Origin: Stutzerimonas stutzeri
Lineage (GTDB): Bacteria > Pseudomonadota > Gammaproteobacteria > Pseudomonadales > Pseudomonadaceae
Direction: 5' to 3'
NCBI GenBank assembly: GCA_002387205.1
Contig: DGLA01000005.1
Location: forward strand, 62,196 to 126,195
Length of the DNA stretch: 64,000 nt
Shown piece by piece: positions 17,528 to 26,029 of the stretch (the stretch's first letter is position 1; each line of letters opens with the position of its first letter). The notes beneath the pieces are model-generated. The model had not been told where the DNA came from. It was given only the letters and a program-made list of their open reading frames with translations, and made no database searches. The position numbers and the translations under genes are program-made.

Positions 17528-18208
17528 TCAACTTTGGTCGTCGTGAACGATGGCCGGCGCAGTACAGAGCATGAAGCAGCGAAACAGCACGACCGTGGCC
17601 AACAGCTGCACCAGGCCGACTGCGCTATCGATCACCACGGCAAGCGCGCCGCGAGCGGTATCGTCGGCCCACAGGTGCTGGGCAAGCCAGGCCTCAAGCA
17701 GCCACAGCGGCACGAGCACGGCGAGAATGCAGCCAAATATCAGCAGAAAATGCCCCCTCGTCTGCAGGAAGCTTTCCTTCAATGCCGTCAGGGGTGTCAT
17801 GCCCCGCAGCACCAGGAGGTACTCGGCAAAGGCGATCTTGACCATCACCCAGAGCCCCGGCAGCACGAACAACGAGGCGCCCAGCATGATCAGCAAGGTG
17901 CCGAGGCCCGCCAGCACGGCCAAAGACGGCCAGAGTGGCAAAGCCCGCGCCCAGACCTCCCGCACGGACGGCGAATAGCCGCGGCTGCGCGCGTCGAGAA
18001 AGAGGATCAGCGCGCCGATGTAGAGCGGGTAGAAGATCATGCCGATCAGCACGCTCTGTACCGGCAGGGCGTCCGTTCCGAACAGATGCTCGACGGCAAT
18101 CGTGGTGCAGCTCTCCAGCACGATCAGCGGCAGGCAAAGGCGGGCGATGGTGCCCAGGTTGCGAGAGTAGAAAAACCAGGCGTCGCGCAATATCTGGAGT
18201 AGGTTCAT
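17528..18208 (-). CDS. YciC/UPF0259-like inner-membrane protein
   Basis: The product is strongly hydrophobic with about six membrane segments and resembles the YciC (UPF0259) group: ILRDAWFFYSRNLGTIARLCLPLIVLE at the start and a central LALFVLPGLW-like region. I chose ATG 18208 (MNLLQILRD) as the start that fits the family; ATG 18226 is also in frame and would add six residues. Function of the family is unknown. It is a single gene, divergent from the NYN-domain gene. Confidence 0.72.
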   Translation of the reverse strand: MNLLQILRDAWFFYSRNLGTIARLCLPLIVLESCTTIAVEHLFGTDALPVQSVLIGMIFYPLYIGALILFLDARSRGYSPSVREVWARALPLWPSLAVLAGLGTLLIMLGASLFVLPGLWVMVKIAFAEYLLVLRGMTPLTALKESFLQTRGHFLLIFGCILAVLVPLWLLEAWLAQHLWADDTARGALAVVIDSAVGLVQLLATVVLFRCFMLCTAPAIVHDDQS

Positions 18209-18322
18209 TGCAGTGGCTACTGTCATGTGAAACAGGCGCGCACTTTAGCCCAAGGGACTGGGCAGCGACATGCGTGCCATTGCCATCCATACTGACCGAC
18301 CCTTCCGATACCAGGTCACCGC

Positions 18323-18796
18323 GTGAAAAGAATCGCCCTGTTTGCCGACGTACAGAACCTCTACTACACGGTGCGCCAGGCTCATGGCTGCCACTTCAAC
18401 TATGGCGCGCTTTGGGCCGAGCTCAGCGAGCGTGGCGATATCGTCGAGGCCTATGCCTACGCCATTGATCGCGGCGACGCCAAGCAGCAACAGTTTCAGC
18501 AGATCCTGCGCAACCTGGGCTTCACGGTGAAGCTCAAGCCCTACATCCAGCGCAGCGATGGCTCGGCCAAGGGCGACTGGGACGTGGGCATCACCATCGA
18601 TGTGCTGGATGTGATCCCGCGAGTCGATGAAGTGGTGCTGGCGTCCGGCGATGGCGACTTCGATCTGCTGCTCGAACGCGTACGGGCAGGTGGTGCGGAA
18701 GCGACGGCCTACGGCGCGCCGGGACTGACCGCCAATTCGCTGATTCGCGCCGCGTCCCGTTACGTGCCTATCGAGGGCAAGTTGCTGTTGCGATAG
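18323..18796 (+). CDS. NYN-domain (LabA/DUF88-like) protein, putative RNase
   Basis: The 157-residue protein is a single PIN-like NYN domain. Conserved acidic residues are in ALFADVQNLYY (Asp9 area), KGDWDVGITIDVL and LASGDGDFDLLLERVRAGG, the expected metal site. NYN domains are found in nucleases acting on RNA. It starts with GTG 18323; no ATG alternative is well placed. Length matches bacterial LabA-like proteins. Substrate unknown. Confidence 0.82.
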   Translation: MKRIALFADVQNLYYTVRQAHGCHFNYGALWAELSERGDIVEAYAYAIDRGDAKQQQFQQILRNLGFTVKLKPYIQRSDGSAKGDWDVGITIDVLDVIPRVDEVVLASGDGDFDLLLERVRAGGAEATAYGAPGLTANSLIRAASRYVPIEGKLLLR

Positions 18797-18858
18797 CGGT
18801 GTCGGCCCGTCACTCCTGGGGCTGCCGGTGCCGCATGTTTCATTCGGCGACCAACGGC

Positions 18859-18885
18859 GGATGTAGAAGGGCGACATCCACCTAC
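18859..18885. repeat. Short hairpin of the CCTAC family
   Basis: GGATGT (18859-18864) pairs with ACATCC (18874-18879) and is followed by ACCTACG. The pattern matches the hairpins at 4.95, 25.9, 41.2 and 62.65 kb. It lies directly before the heptamer tandem repeat. Confidence 0.6.
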
Positions 18886-18890
18886 GCTTG

Positions 18891-18939
18891 GCTTCCAGCT
18901 TCCAGCTTCCAGCTTCCAGCTTCCAGCTTCCAGCTTCCA
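18891..18939. repeat. 7-bp tandem repeat GCTTCCA, seven copies
   Basis: Seven perfect head-to-tail copies of GCTTCCA fill 18891-18939, just before the rhlE start. The same unit occurs six times at 36903-36944 in front of ribA. It is too short and spacer-free to be CRISPR. The heptamer length means copy-number change would shift any reading frame across it, so it is unlikely to be coding. Confidence 0.95.
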
Positions 18940-18985
18940 TTCCGAGTAAACTTCTCTCCCCGTTTTCATCCTCCCGGTTACCGTC

Positions 18986-20311
18986 ATGACCTTCGCCTCA
19001 CTCGGCCTGATCGATCAGCTGCTGCGCACCCTCGAATCGCTTGAATACACCCAGCCGACGCCGGTCCAGGCAGAGGCGATTCCGGCTGTGCTCAAGGGCC
19101 GCGACCTGATGGCCGCCGCGCAGACCGGCACCGGCAAGACCGCGGGTTTCGCCTTGCCGCTGCTGCAACGGCTGCTGCACGAAGGGCCGCAGGTGTCGAG
19201 CAACTCCGTTCGGGCACTGGTGCTGGTGCCGACCCGTGAGCTGGCCGAGCAGGTGCACGAGTCATTCAGGACTTATGGGAGAGACCTGCCGTTGCGGACC
19301 TATGCGGTCTACGGCGGTGTCAGCATCAACCCTCAGATGATGGCCCTGCGCAAGGGCATCGATGTGCTGGTGGCGACGCCCGGTCGGTTGCTCGACCTGT
19401 ACCGGCAGAACGCGGTGAAGTTCAGCCAGGTACAGGCGCTGGTGCTGGATGAGGCCGATCGCATGCTCGACCTCGGCTTTTCCGAAGAACTCGACGCGCT
19501 GTTCAGTGCGCTGCCGAAGAAGCGCCAGACCCTGCTGTTTTCCGCAACCTTCTCCGATGCGATTCGGCAGATGGCGAGAGAGCTGCTGCGCGATCCGCTG
19601 TCCATCGAAGTCAGCCCGCGCAATGCCGCCGCCAAGACGGTCAGGCAGTGGCTGGTGCCGGTGGACAAGAAGCGCAAGTCGGAGCTGTTCCTGCATCTGC
19701 TGGCGCAGAAGCGCTGGGGCCAGGTGCTGGTCTTCGTCAAGACCCGCAAGGGCGTCGACCAGCTGGTGGACGACTTGCAGGCGCAGGGCATCAGCAGCGA
19801 TGCGATCCACGGCGACAAACCGCAGGCGTCACGACTGCGTGCGCTGGAACGCTTCAAGGCCGGGGAAGTGCAGGTGCTGGTAGCCACCGACGTGGCCGCG
19901 CGTGGTCTGGACATCCACGACCTGCCACAGGTGGTCAATTTCGACCTGCCCACGGTCGCCGAGGACTATGTGCACCGAATCGGCCGCACCGGCCGGGCGG
20001 GTGCAACGGGTGAGGCCGTGTCGCTGGTCGCTGCCGACGAGGTCGATCAGCTCGCTGCCATCGAAACGCTGATCCAGCGGGTGCTGCCGCGTCACGACGA
20101 GCCAGGCTTCGCCCCCGATCACCGCGTCCCGACCACCCAGCCGGGCGGGCAGATCATCAAGAAGCCGAAAAAGCCCAAGAAACCCAAGGAGTCGGCCGGC
20201 AAGGGCCGCGTGCATCTGGGTAACTGGTTCGATGAAAGCGAGAAGCCCAACGCCAAGCCGATCCGCAAGGTGCCGAGCCTGGGTGGCAGCAAGCCCGCCA
20301 AAAAGCGCTAG
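18986..20311 (+). CDS. rhlE: DEAD-box RNA helicase RhlE
   Basis: The 441-residue protein has the full DEAD-box set: Q motif (PTPVQAEAIP), Walker A AQTGTGKT, PTRELAEQ, DEAD at VLDEADRMLDLGF, SAT, and the C-terminal motifs VLVATDVAARGLDI and HRIGRTGRAG. The tail is lysine-rich (KKPKKPKKPKES), typical of RhlE. It unwinds RNA in ribosome assembly, RNA decay or cold adaptation. The upstream region carries the GCTTCCA repeat within 50 bases of the start. Its stop shares CTAG with the convergent flavoprotein gene. Confidence 0.93.
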   Translation: MTFASLGLIDQLLRTLESLEYTQPTPVQAEAIPAVLKGRDLMAAAQTGTGKTAGFALPLLQRLLHEGPQVSSNSVRALVLVPTRELAEQVHESFRTYGRDLPLRTYAVYGGVSINPQMMALRKGIDVLVATPGRLLDLYRQNAVKFSQVQALVLDEADRMLDLGFSEELDALFSALPKKRQTLLFSATFSDAIRQMARELLRDPLSIEVSPRNAAAKTVRQWLVPVDKKRKSELFLHLLAQKRWGQVLVFVKTRKGVDQLVDDLQAQGISSDAIHGDKPQASRLRALERFKAGEVQVLVATDVAARGLDIHDLPQVVNFDLPTVAEDYVHRIGRTGRAGATGEAVSLVAADEVDQLAAIETLIQRVLPRHDEPGFAPDHRVPTTQPGGQIIKKPKKPKKPKESAGKGRVHLGNWFDESEKPNAKPIRKVPSLGGSKPAKKR

Positions 20312-21555
20312 GGCCGCGGAACCTGCCGCTCATCCAGCCAGCGCAACATGCCGCGGGCGGCTTGGCGGCCGCTGGCGAAGCAGGCGGTGAGCAGGTAGCC
20401 GCCGGTGGGGGCTTCCCAGTCAAGCATTTCTCCTGCACAGAACACGCCTGGCAGCCGGCGCAGCATCAGGCCGTCGTCCAGCATTTCGAAGGGTACGCCG
20501 CCGGCGCTGCTGATTGCTTCGTCCAGCGGGCGTGGCCGTAGCAGTTCGATTGGCAGGCTTTTGATCGCGTTCGCCAGCCGCCGCGGGTCGTCGAAGGCGT
20601 CAGCGGGCGTGAGTTCGCGCAATAAGCCGGCCTTGACGCCATCGAGGCCGAGCTGGCGCTTGAGGTGCTTGGCCATGGATTGCGACCCGCGCGGCTTGCC
20701 GAGGGCGCGGATGACCTTGTCCAACGAGTGGTCGGGTAGCAGGTCGAGCATGACGGTAGCCCTGCCGTCCCTCTCGATGGCCTGGCGGATCTCGGCAGAC
20801 AGCGCATACACCAGGCTGCCTTCGATGCCGCTGGCGGTGAGCACGAATTCACCTTTGCGTGCTGCGCTGCCGGCGAGCGCGAGGCTCACGGTTTTCAGCG
20901 GGGCGCCGGCAAATCTCTCTTGCAGATGCCTGCTCCAGCCGGCCACTTCGAAGCCGCAGTTCGCTGGCCGCAGCGGGCAGATGGCGATGCCCTGTTTTTC
21001 CAGCAGCGCAACCCAGGCACCGTCGGATCCCAGGCGTGCCCAACTGCCGCCACCAAGGGCGAGCAGCACGGCGTTGGCGGTGACGCTGATGTCGCCATCG
21101 GGGCCATGCAGTTTGAGGCTGCCCTCGGCATTCCAGCCCAGCCAACGATGTCGCGTGTGGATCTGCACCCCGGCGTCGCGCAGGCGGCGCAACCAGGCCC
21201 GCAGCAGCGGCGCGGCTTTCATGTCGGTGGGGAAAACGCGGCCGGAGCTGCCGACAAAGGTGTCTATGCCCAGCCCGTGTATCCAGTCGCGCAGCTGCTC
21301 GGGCGGGAACGCCTCAAGCTGCGGGCGAAGCGCCGTGGCGCGTTCACGGTAGCGCGCGATGAACGGCTCGAAGGGTTCGGAATGGGTGATGTTCATCCCG
21401 CCGACGCCGGCCAGCAGGAACTTGCGTCCGACCGAGGGCATGGCGTCGTAGAGGTCCACCGAAACACCCGCCTGGCTCAGCACTTCGGCTGCCATCAGGC
21501 CGGCAGGGCCGCCGCCGATAATGGCGACACGAGCAAGAGGGGGAGGGGTTGGCAT
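20308..21555 (-). CDS. HI0933/YhiN-like FAD-dependent flavoprotein
   Basis: This protein of about 415 residues opens with the FAD-binding RVAIIGGGPAGLMAAEVLS and has the VGRKFLLAGVGGMNITHSE block typical of the HI0933/BaiN-like family (TIGR03862-type). A late GVFCAGEMLDWEAPTGGYLL contacts the FAD. I chose ATG 21555; ATG 21585 would add ten residues of low complexity. Substrate is unknown. It ends overlapping the rhlE stop in a CTAG. Confidence 0.85.
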   Translation of the reverse strand: MPTPPPLARVAIIGGGPAGLMAAEVLSQAGVSVDLYDAMPSVGRKFLLAGVGGMNITHSEPFEPFIARYRERATALRPQLEAFPPEQLRDWIHGLGIDTFVGSSGRVFPTDMKAAPLLRAWLRRLRDAGVQIHTRHRWLGWNAEGSLKLHGPDGDISVTANAVLLALGGGSWARLGSDGAWVALLEKQGIAICPLRPANCGFEVAGWSRHLQERFAGAPLKTVSLALAGSAARKGEFVLTASGIEGSLVYALSAEIRQAIERDGRATVMLDLLPDHSLDKVIRALGKPRGSQSMAKHLKRQLGLDGVKAGLLRELTPADAFDDPRRLANAIKSLPIELLRPRPLDEAISSAGGVPFEMLDDGLMLRRLPGVFCAGEMLDWEAPTGGYLLTACFASGRQAARGMLRWLDERQVPRP

Positions 21556-21686
21556 GATCGGTGCGCCTGGTGCAAAGGCGACCATTCTACCGATTCACCG
21601 AAGGAGTCGAGTGTTGACTGTCGAAGGATGTCTTGCCGCGTGATCAGGAACGAACCCCGGCGCGTTAAGCGCCGGGGAGATATCGC

Positions 21687-22685
21687 TTAAATCGCGTCGT
21701 TCTGTTTGGGCTGGCTGCGATAGCCGAACATGCCGGCAAAACCGGCAATGGCGCCAGTGATCAACAGCATGATCAGCAATGCCCAGCTGGCTTGCGATAC
21801 GCGCTTGGCAGCCTGGTCGGCGATTTCCCGGGCCTTCTGCTCGGCCTGTGCCTGCAATTCCTGGAACTTGGCATAGGCTTCCTGATATTGCTGCTCGATC
21901 TGGCTGACCATCTGCTCGGCTTCCTGCTGGCTCATGTTGCCGCGCTCCTGCATCAGGTTGACCATCGCTTCGCGATCGGCAGCGCTCAGGGTTTCCTCGC
22001 CCTTCTGCCGGATACGGTCGATCAGTTGCGACAGTTGTTCGTCAGCCTGCTGTGGGTTCTGCTGGGCTTGCTCGGCGCGATTCTGCGCCTGCTGCTGAAC
22101 CTGCTGGGCGTCTTGCTCGAGGTTCTCCGGAGCCAGTTGCGGCTTGCCGGTCTGGCGCAGCGCCTGCTTGATTTCGGCCTGGATGTTGCTCAGGTCCAGA
22201 TTGATGTCCGCCTGTTGGACCTGCTCCTTGATCTGGCCGCCAATGGCCGGTGCCATGGACGCAACACTGGAGCCGACTGCCTGCACGGTCGAGCCTGCCA
22301 TGCTGGCTGTGCCCGAAACCGCCGAACCCACAAGACTGGCAATCAGGTACACCGTGACCAGCGTAGTGACGGCCCACACCAGCAGGCCGTGCAACATGCC
22401 GTGACGGGGCGCCATGCGGCCCGCGATATAACCACCGATGGCCAGCGAAACGACTCCGGCAAGCACCATCCAGATGATTGCGCCTTTTCCGAGACCGGCG
22501 ACAGGGTTGGATTCGGTGGCCGGGTCAATGGTGGAGGTGCCGATGGCAGTGCCAAGCAGGTGCATCAGCAACGAGACGACCAACGCGAGGGCGATGCCGG
22601 CAAACACCGCACTCCAGGATGTGTGGGGCAAAGTGCGGCGGCGGCTGTTGCGATAGGCAGTGGTGGTGGTGTCGGTTTCGAGCAT
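21687..22685 (-). CDS. Gln-rich coiled-coil membrane protein
   Basis: The 332-residue product has three or four membrane segments in residues 25-130, a long central region rich in Gln, Glu and Ala (about 160-300) predicted to be coiled coil, and one C-terminal membrane helix (ALLIMLLITGAIAGFAGMFGY). A GAGGAAGACCC ribosome site precedes ATG 22685. I do not recognise a named function; the N-terminal membrane part resembles small pseudomonad envelope proteins of unknown role. A soluble coiled coil between membrane anchors suggests a scaffolding or envelope-stress role, which is only a guess. Confidence 0.8.
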   Translation of the reverse strand: MLETDTTTTAYRNSRRRTLPHTSWSAVFAGIALALVVSLLMHLLGTAIGTSTIDPATESNPVAGLGKGAIIWMVLAGVVSLAIGGYIAGRMAPRHGMLHGLLVWAVTTLVTVYLIASLVGSAVSGTASMAGSTVQAVGSSVASMAPAIGGQIKEQVQQADINLDLSNIQAEIKQALRQTGKPQLAPENLEQDAQQVQQQAQNRAEQAQQNPQQADEQLSQLIDRIRQKGEETLSAADREAMVNLMQERGNMSQQEAEQMVSQIEQQYQEAYAKFQELQAQAEQKAREIADQAAKRVSQASWALLIMLLITGAIAGFAGMFGYRSQPKQNDAI

Positions 22686-22824
22686 GGGTCTTCCTCGTTG
22701 TTTTGTAGTCGGTGCTCGCGTACGGCGGCCAGACGTCTGTACAGGATCAGTACATAGAGGTAAGGGGGCCTGAAGCCGATCGAAGTTCCATCATGCAGCG
22801 GTTGGTATGACCAGCGGTGGCCGA

Positions 22825-23745
22825 TCAGCGCAGCCCATGGCGCTGCCACGCCTCGGCCGCGCTGAAATGCAGCTGCGCGTGGCGGCGGGCAAGCAGGGCG
22901 CGATCCTTGTCGTAGCCGCCACCAATGACGCCAACGACCGGGATGTCACGCCCCAGGCAATGCTCGATCACCGCGCTGTCGCGCATCGCCAGGCCTCTGT
23001 CGCTGAGGTTGAGCAGGCCCAGCGCATCATCGCGATGCACATCGACGCCGGCGTCGTAGATCACCAGATCCGGCTGGTACAGGGGCAACAGGTAACCCAG
23101 GGTGTTGTCCACCACCTTCAGATACGCCTCGTCACCCGTGCCGGGCGCCAGGCCGATGTCCCAGTCGCTGCGCGCCTTGCGCGTGGGGAAGTTCTTTTCG
23201 CAGTGCAATGAGACGGTAACGGCGTCCTGCACCTGATCGAGGATGCGCGCCGTGCCGTCACCCTGATGCACGTCGCAGTCGAAGATCAGCACGCGGCCGA
23301 CGCGCCCGCTTTCCAGCAGTGAAAGGGCCATGACCGCCAGATCGTTGAAAATACAGAATCCCGAGGCGTGATCGTAGTGGGCATGGTGGGTCCCGCCTGC
23401 CAGATGGCAGGCCAGGCCGTGCCGCAGGGCGAGGTCGGCGGCCAACAGGGAGCCGCCCACGGCCCGTACGGTGCGTTGCGCCAGTTGCGGGCTCCACGGC
23501 AGCCCGAGCCGGCGCAACTCGTCGCGGCTCATGTCGCCGCTGCAGTAGCGCTCGACGTAGTCCCTGTCGTGGGCCAGCGCGAGCACCTCATGCGGGCAGA
23601 GGGCTGGGCGCAAAAGTGCCTGATCGGTGGTCATACCGCTGTCGACCAGGTAGTCGCGCAGCAGCCGGAACTTCTCCATCGGGAAGCGATGCCCAGGCGG
23701 CAATGCCGGGCTGTAGTCGTCGTGGAATACCAGCGGCAGGGGCAT
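22825..23745 (-). CDS. Histone deacetylase-family amidohydrolase
   Basis: The 306-residue protein belongs to the arginase/deacetylase fold (HDAC, AcuC, acetylpolyamine amidohydrolase). It shows the paired active-site histidines in GGTHHAHYDHASGFCIFNDLA, zinc ligands in FDCDVHQGDGTA and YDAGVDVHRDDALG, and GGGYDKD near the end. In bacteria such enzymes remove acyl groups from lysines or small amines. It is divergent from the GNAT gene, a possible acyl on/off pairing, but no direct evidence links them. Confidence 0.88.
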   Translation of the reverse strand: MPLPLVFHDDYSPALPPGHRFPMEKFRLLRDYLVDSGMTTDQALLRPALCPHEVLALAHDRDYVERYCSGDMSRDELRRLGLPWSPQLAQRTVRAVGGSLLAADLALRHGLACHLAGGTHHAHYDHASGFCIFNDLAVMALSLLESGRVGRVLIFDCDVHQGDGTARILDQVQDAVTVSLHCEKNFPTRKARSDWDIGLAPGTGDEAYLKVVDNTLGYLLPLYQPDLVIYDAGVDVHRDDALGLLNLSDRGLAMRDSAVIEHCLGRDIPVVGVIGGGYDKDRALLARRHAQLHFSAAEAWQRHGLR

Positions 23746-23812
23746 CGGGTGGCAGCCGTTGAAAACAGCGGCCAGTATGCAGAGCGGAGATTTGATACAT
23801 CAAGGAGACAGC

Positions 23813-24382
23813 GTGGGCGAACCGATGGAACGCATTGAACTGGACACCCCTCGGCTGCGCCTGCGTGCCTGGCGTGACGCCGACCTCGATCCGTTGGCCG
23901 AGATGTGCGCCGATCCGCAGGTGATGCGCTATTTCCCGGGGACGCTCTCACGCGATGACTGTGCCGCTGTGATGGCACGCTGCCGGATCCATTTCGCCCG
24001 GTTCGGTTTCGGTTTCTGGGCGCTTGAGCTCAAGGCGGACGGGTGCTTCATCGGAATGGCCGGCTTGGCCTGGAGCCGCTTGCAGCTGCCGTTCTGTCCA
24101 GCAGTGGAAATCGGCTGGCGTCTCGCACAGCACTGCTGGGGGCAGGGCCTGGCACGCGAGGCCGCCGAGGCATCGCTGGCCTGCGCGTTCGAACAGCTAC
24201 AGCTGCCGGAAGTGGTGGCCTATACCGCGGCGGTCAACGAGCCCTCACTGGGGCTGATGCAAGCGCTCGGCATGCATGAGAAGGATGACTTCGCTCATCC
24301 GGACATCGCCGAGGGGCACCCCCTGCGGGCGCACCTCTTGTATCGAATGACGCGAGATAACTGGGCCGATAGCCGGCGATAA
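23813..24382 (+). CDS. GNAT-family N-acetyltransferase
   Basis: This is a RimJ/RimL-type acetyltransferase: LDTPRLRLRAWRDADLDPLAEM at the N-terminus, GWRLAQHCWGQGLAREAAEA for acetyl-CoA binding, and VVAYTAAVNEPSLGLMQALGM. I chose GTG 23813 because AAGGAG lies five bases upstream; ATG 23825 is the next option and ATG 23759 has no ribosome site. About 189 residues. Substrate unknown. It is divergent from the HDAC-family gene. Confidence 0.85.
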   Translation: MGEPMERIELDTPRLRLRAWRDADLDPLAEMCADPQVMRYFPGTLSRDDCAAVMARCRIHFARFGFGFWALELKADGCFIGMAGLAWSRLQLPFCPAVEIGWRLAQHCWGQGLAREAAEASLACAFEQLQLPEVVAYTAAVNEPSLGLMQALGMHEKDDFAHPDIAEGHPLRAHLLYRMTRDNWADSRR

Positions 24383-24463
24383 GCGCAATCAGTGGAGCGA
24401 TGGCGGCTGAATCCGTAAGATTGCGCGCCTGCCGTGCCCGCATAAATCAAGGAAAACAACACC

Positions 24464-25333
24464 ATGACCGACACCCTAGACACGCTGGTCAATCTGCTGT
24501 CGCTGGAACGCATCGAGGAAAACCTTTTTCGCGGCGCCAGCCAGGACCTGGGCTTTCCACAGCTATTTGGTGGTCAGGTGGTCGGTCAGGCATTGTCCGC
24601 AGCCAGCCAGACGGTTGCACCGGAGCGCCACGTGCATTCGATGCACGGCTACTTCCTGCGCCCCGGCGACTCCCATCAACCGGTGGTCTACGATGTAGAC
24701 CGCGTCCGTGACGGAGGCAGTTTCACCACCCGTCGGGTCAGTGCGATCCAGAAAGGCCAGACCATCTTTACCTGCAGCGCGTCCTTCCAGGCCGATGAAA
24801 CCGGCTACGAGCATCAGCTGCCGATGCCGGAAGTCGAGGGGCCGGACAACCTGCTCAGCGAATGGGAGCTGATGCACAAGCTGACGCCCCTGGTGCCGCC
24901 GCGTGTGGCAGAGAAGCTGCGCCGGCCCAAGCCGATAGAGATCCGCCCGGTCACGCTGCAGGATCCGATCAATCCAGAGCCGATCGAACCGGTTCGGCAC
25001 ATCTGGTTTCGTGCTGACGGCTCGTTGCCGGACAACCCTGCACTGCACAAGTACCTGATGGCCTACGCCTCGGACTTCAGCTTTATCGGCACCGCGCTGC
25101 AACCCCACGGCGTCAGCTCCTGGAGCAAGTTCATCCAGTTGGCGAGCCTCGACCATGCCATCTGGTTCCACCGCGAAGTGCGCGCGGACGAGTGGCTGCT
25201 GTACTCGATGGACAGCCCCTGGGCCGGCAATGCGCGCGGCTTCGCCCGTGGCAGCATCTTCAACCGGGCCGGCCAACTGGTTGCGTCGGTGGCGCAGGAA
25301 GGCCTGATCCGCGTGCGTGAGGACTGGAAGTGA
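24464..25333 (+). CDS. tesB: Acyl-CoA thioesterase II
   Basis: The 289-residue protein is a double-hotdog thioesterase that hydrolyses medium- and long-chain acyl-CoA. Characteristic blocks are NLFRGASQDLGFPQLFGGQVVGQAL, HSMHGYFLRPGDSHQPVVYDVDR, and a late LDHAIWFHREVRADEWLLY and GNARGFARGSIFNRAGQLVASVAQEG. AAGGAAAACAACACC precedes ATG 24464. It overlaps the following HAD gene by 4 bases, so the pair is coupled. Confidence 0.93.
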   Translation: MTDTLDTLVNLLSLERIEENLFRGASQDLGFPQLFGGQVVGQALSAASQTVAPERHVHSMHGYFLRPGDSHQPVVYDVDRVRDGGSFTTRRVSAIQKGQTIFTCSASFQADETGYEHQLPMPEVEGPDNLLSEWELMHKLTPLVPPRVAEKLRRPKPIEIRPVTLQDPINPEPIEPVRHIWFRADGSLPDNPALHKYLMAYASDFSFIGTALQPHGVSSWSKFIQLASLDHAIWFHREVRADEWLLYSMDSPWAGNARGFARGSIFNRAGQLVASVAQEGLIRVREDWK

Positions 25334-25923
25334 GCCTGGCCGAGGCTCGGCACTGGGTGTTCGACATGGATGGCACCCTGACCATGGCCGTGCACGATTT
25401 CCTGGCTATCAAGCGGGCGCTGGACATCCCAGAAGAGGACGACATCCTGCATCACCTGGCCGCGCTGCCTGCTGAGGAAGCCGCCGGGAAGCGCGCCTGG
25501 CTGCTTGATCACGAGCGCGAGCTGGCCTATGCCGCAACCCCCGCGCCGGGCGCCCGCGAGCTTCTGCATGACCTGCGCGACCGTGGCTGTAGGCTCGGCG
25601 TGCTCACACGCAATGCCCATGAGCTGGCGCTGGTTACCTTGCAGGCGGTGGGGATGGGTGACTGCTTTGCCCGCGACGACATCCTCGGCCGCGACGAGGC
25701 GCCACCCAAGCCCGATCCGGGTGGCCTGCTGCATCTGGCAGCGAAATGGGATGTCGAGCCACAGGCGCTGGTGATGGTGGGTGACTTCCGCTTCGACCTG
25801 GAATGCGCCAAAGCGGCAGGTGCACGCGGCGTGCTGGTCAACGTGCCGGACAACCCATGGCCCGAGCTGACGGACCTGCATGCCCGTGATTGCCGGGAGC
25901 TGAGCCGAATGCTTATAGGATGA
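25330..25923 (+). CDS. HAD-superfamily phosphatase
   Basis: The 197-residue protein is a phosphoglycolate-phosphatase-like HAD enzyme. The nucleophile motif is FDMDGTLT near residue 11, followed by VLTRNAHELAL, the lysine motif PKPDPGG, and the acidic motif MVGDFRFDLECAKAAGARGVLV. The start is GTG 25330 overlapping the tesB stop. The specific substrate cannot be told from sequence. Confidence 0.87.
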   Translation: MSLAEARHWVFDMDGTLTMAVHDFLAIKRALDIPEEDDILHHLAALPAEEAAGKRAWLLDHERELAYAATPAPGARELLHDLRDRGCRLGVLTRNAHELALVTLQAVGMGDCFARDDILGRDEAPPKPDPGGLLHLAAKWDVEPQALVMVGDFRFDLECAKAAGARGVLVNVPDNPWPELTDLHARDCRELSRMLIG

Positions 25924-25931
25924 GGGTTGTC

Positions 25932-25960
25932 GGATTACGCCTCGGCTAATCCAGCCTACG
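25932..25960. repeat. Hairpin of the CCTAC family after the HAD gene
   Basis: GGATTA (25932-25937) pairs with TAATCC (25947-25952), extended inside by GCC/GGC, and is followed by AGCCTACGA. It lies 8 bases after the HAD gene stop and between convergent genes. It may act as a terminator, but there is no U-tract. Confidence 0.6.
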
Positions 25961-26029
25961 ACAGATCGAGCCCGGAATCCGTAGGATGGAACCGCCGAAG
26001 GCGCTTCAGTCGTCCAGCCGCGACACTCT

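Noticed and set aside
18891..18939. CRISPR-like array
   Set aside because: The unit is 7 bp and contiguous, with no spacers and no cas genes nearby.
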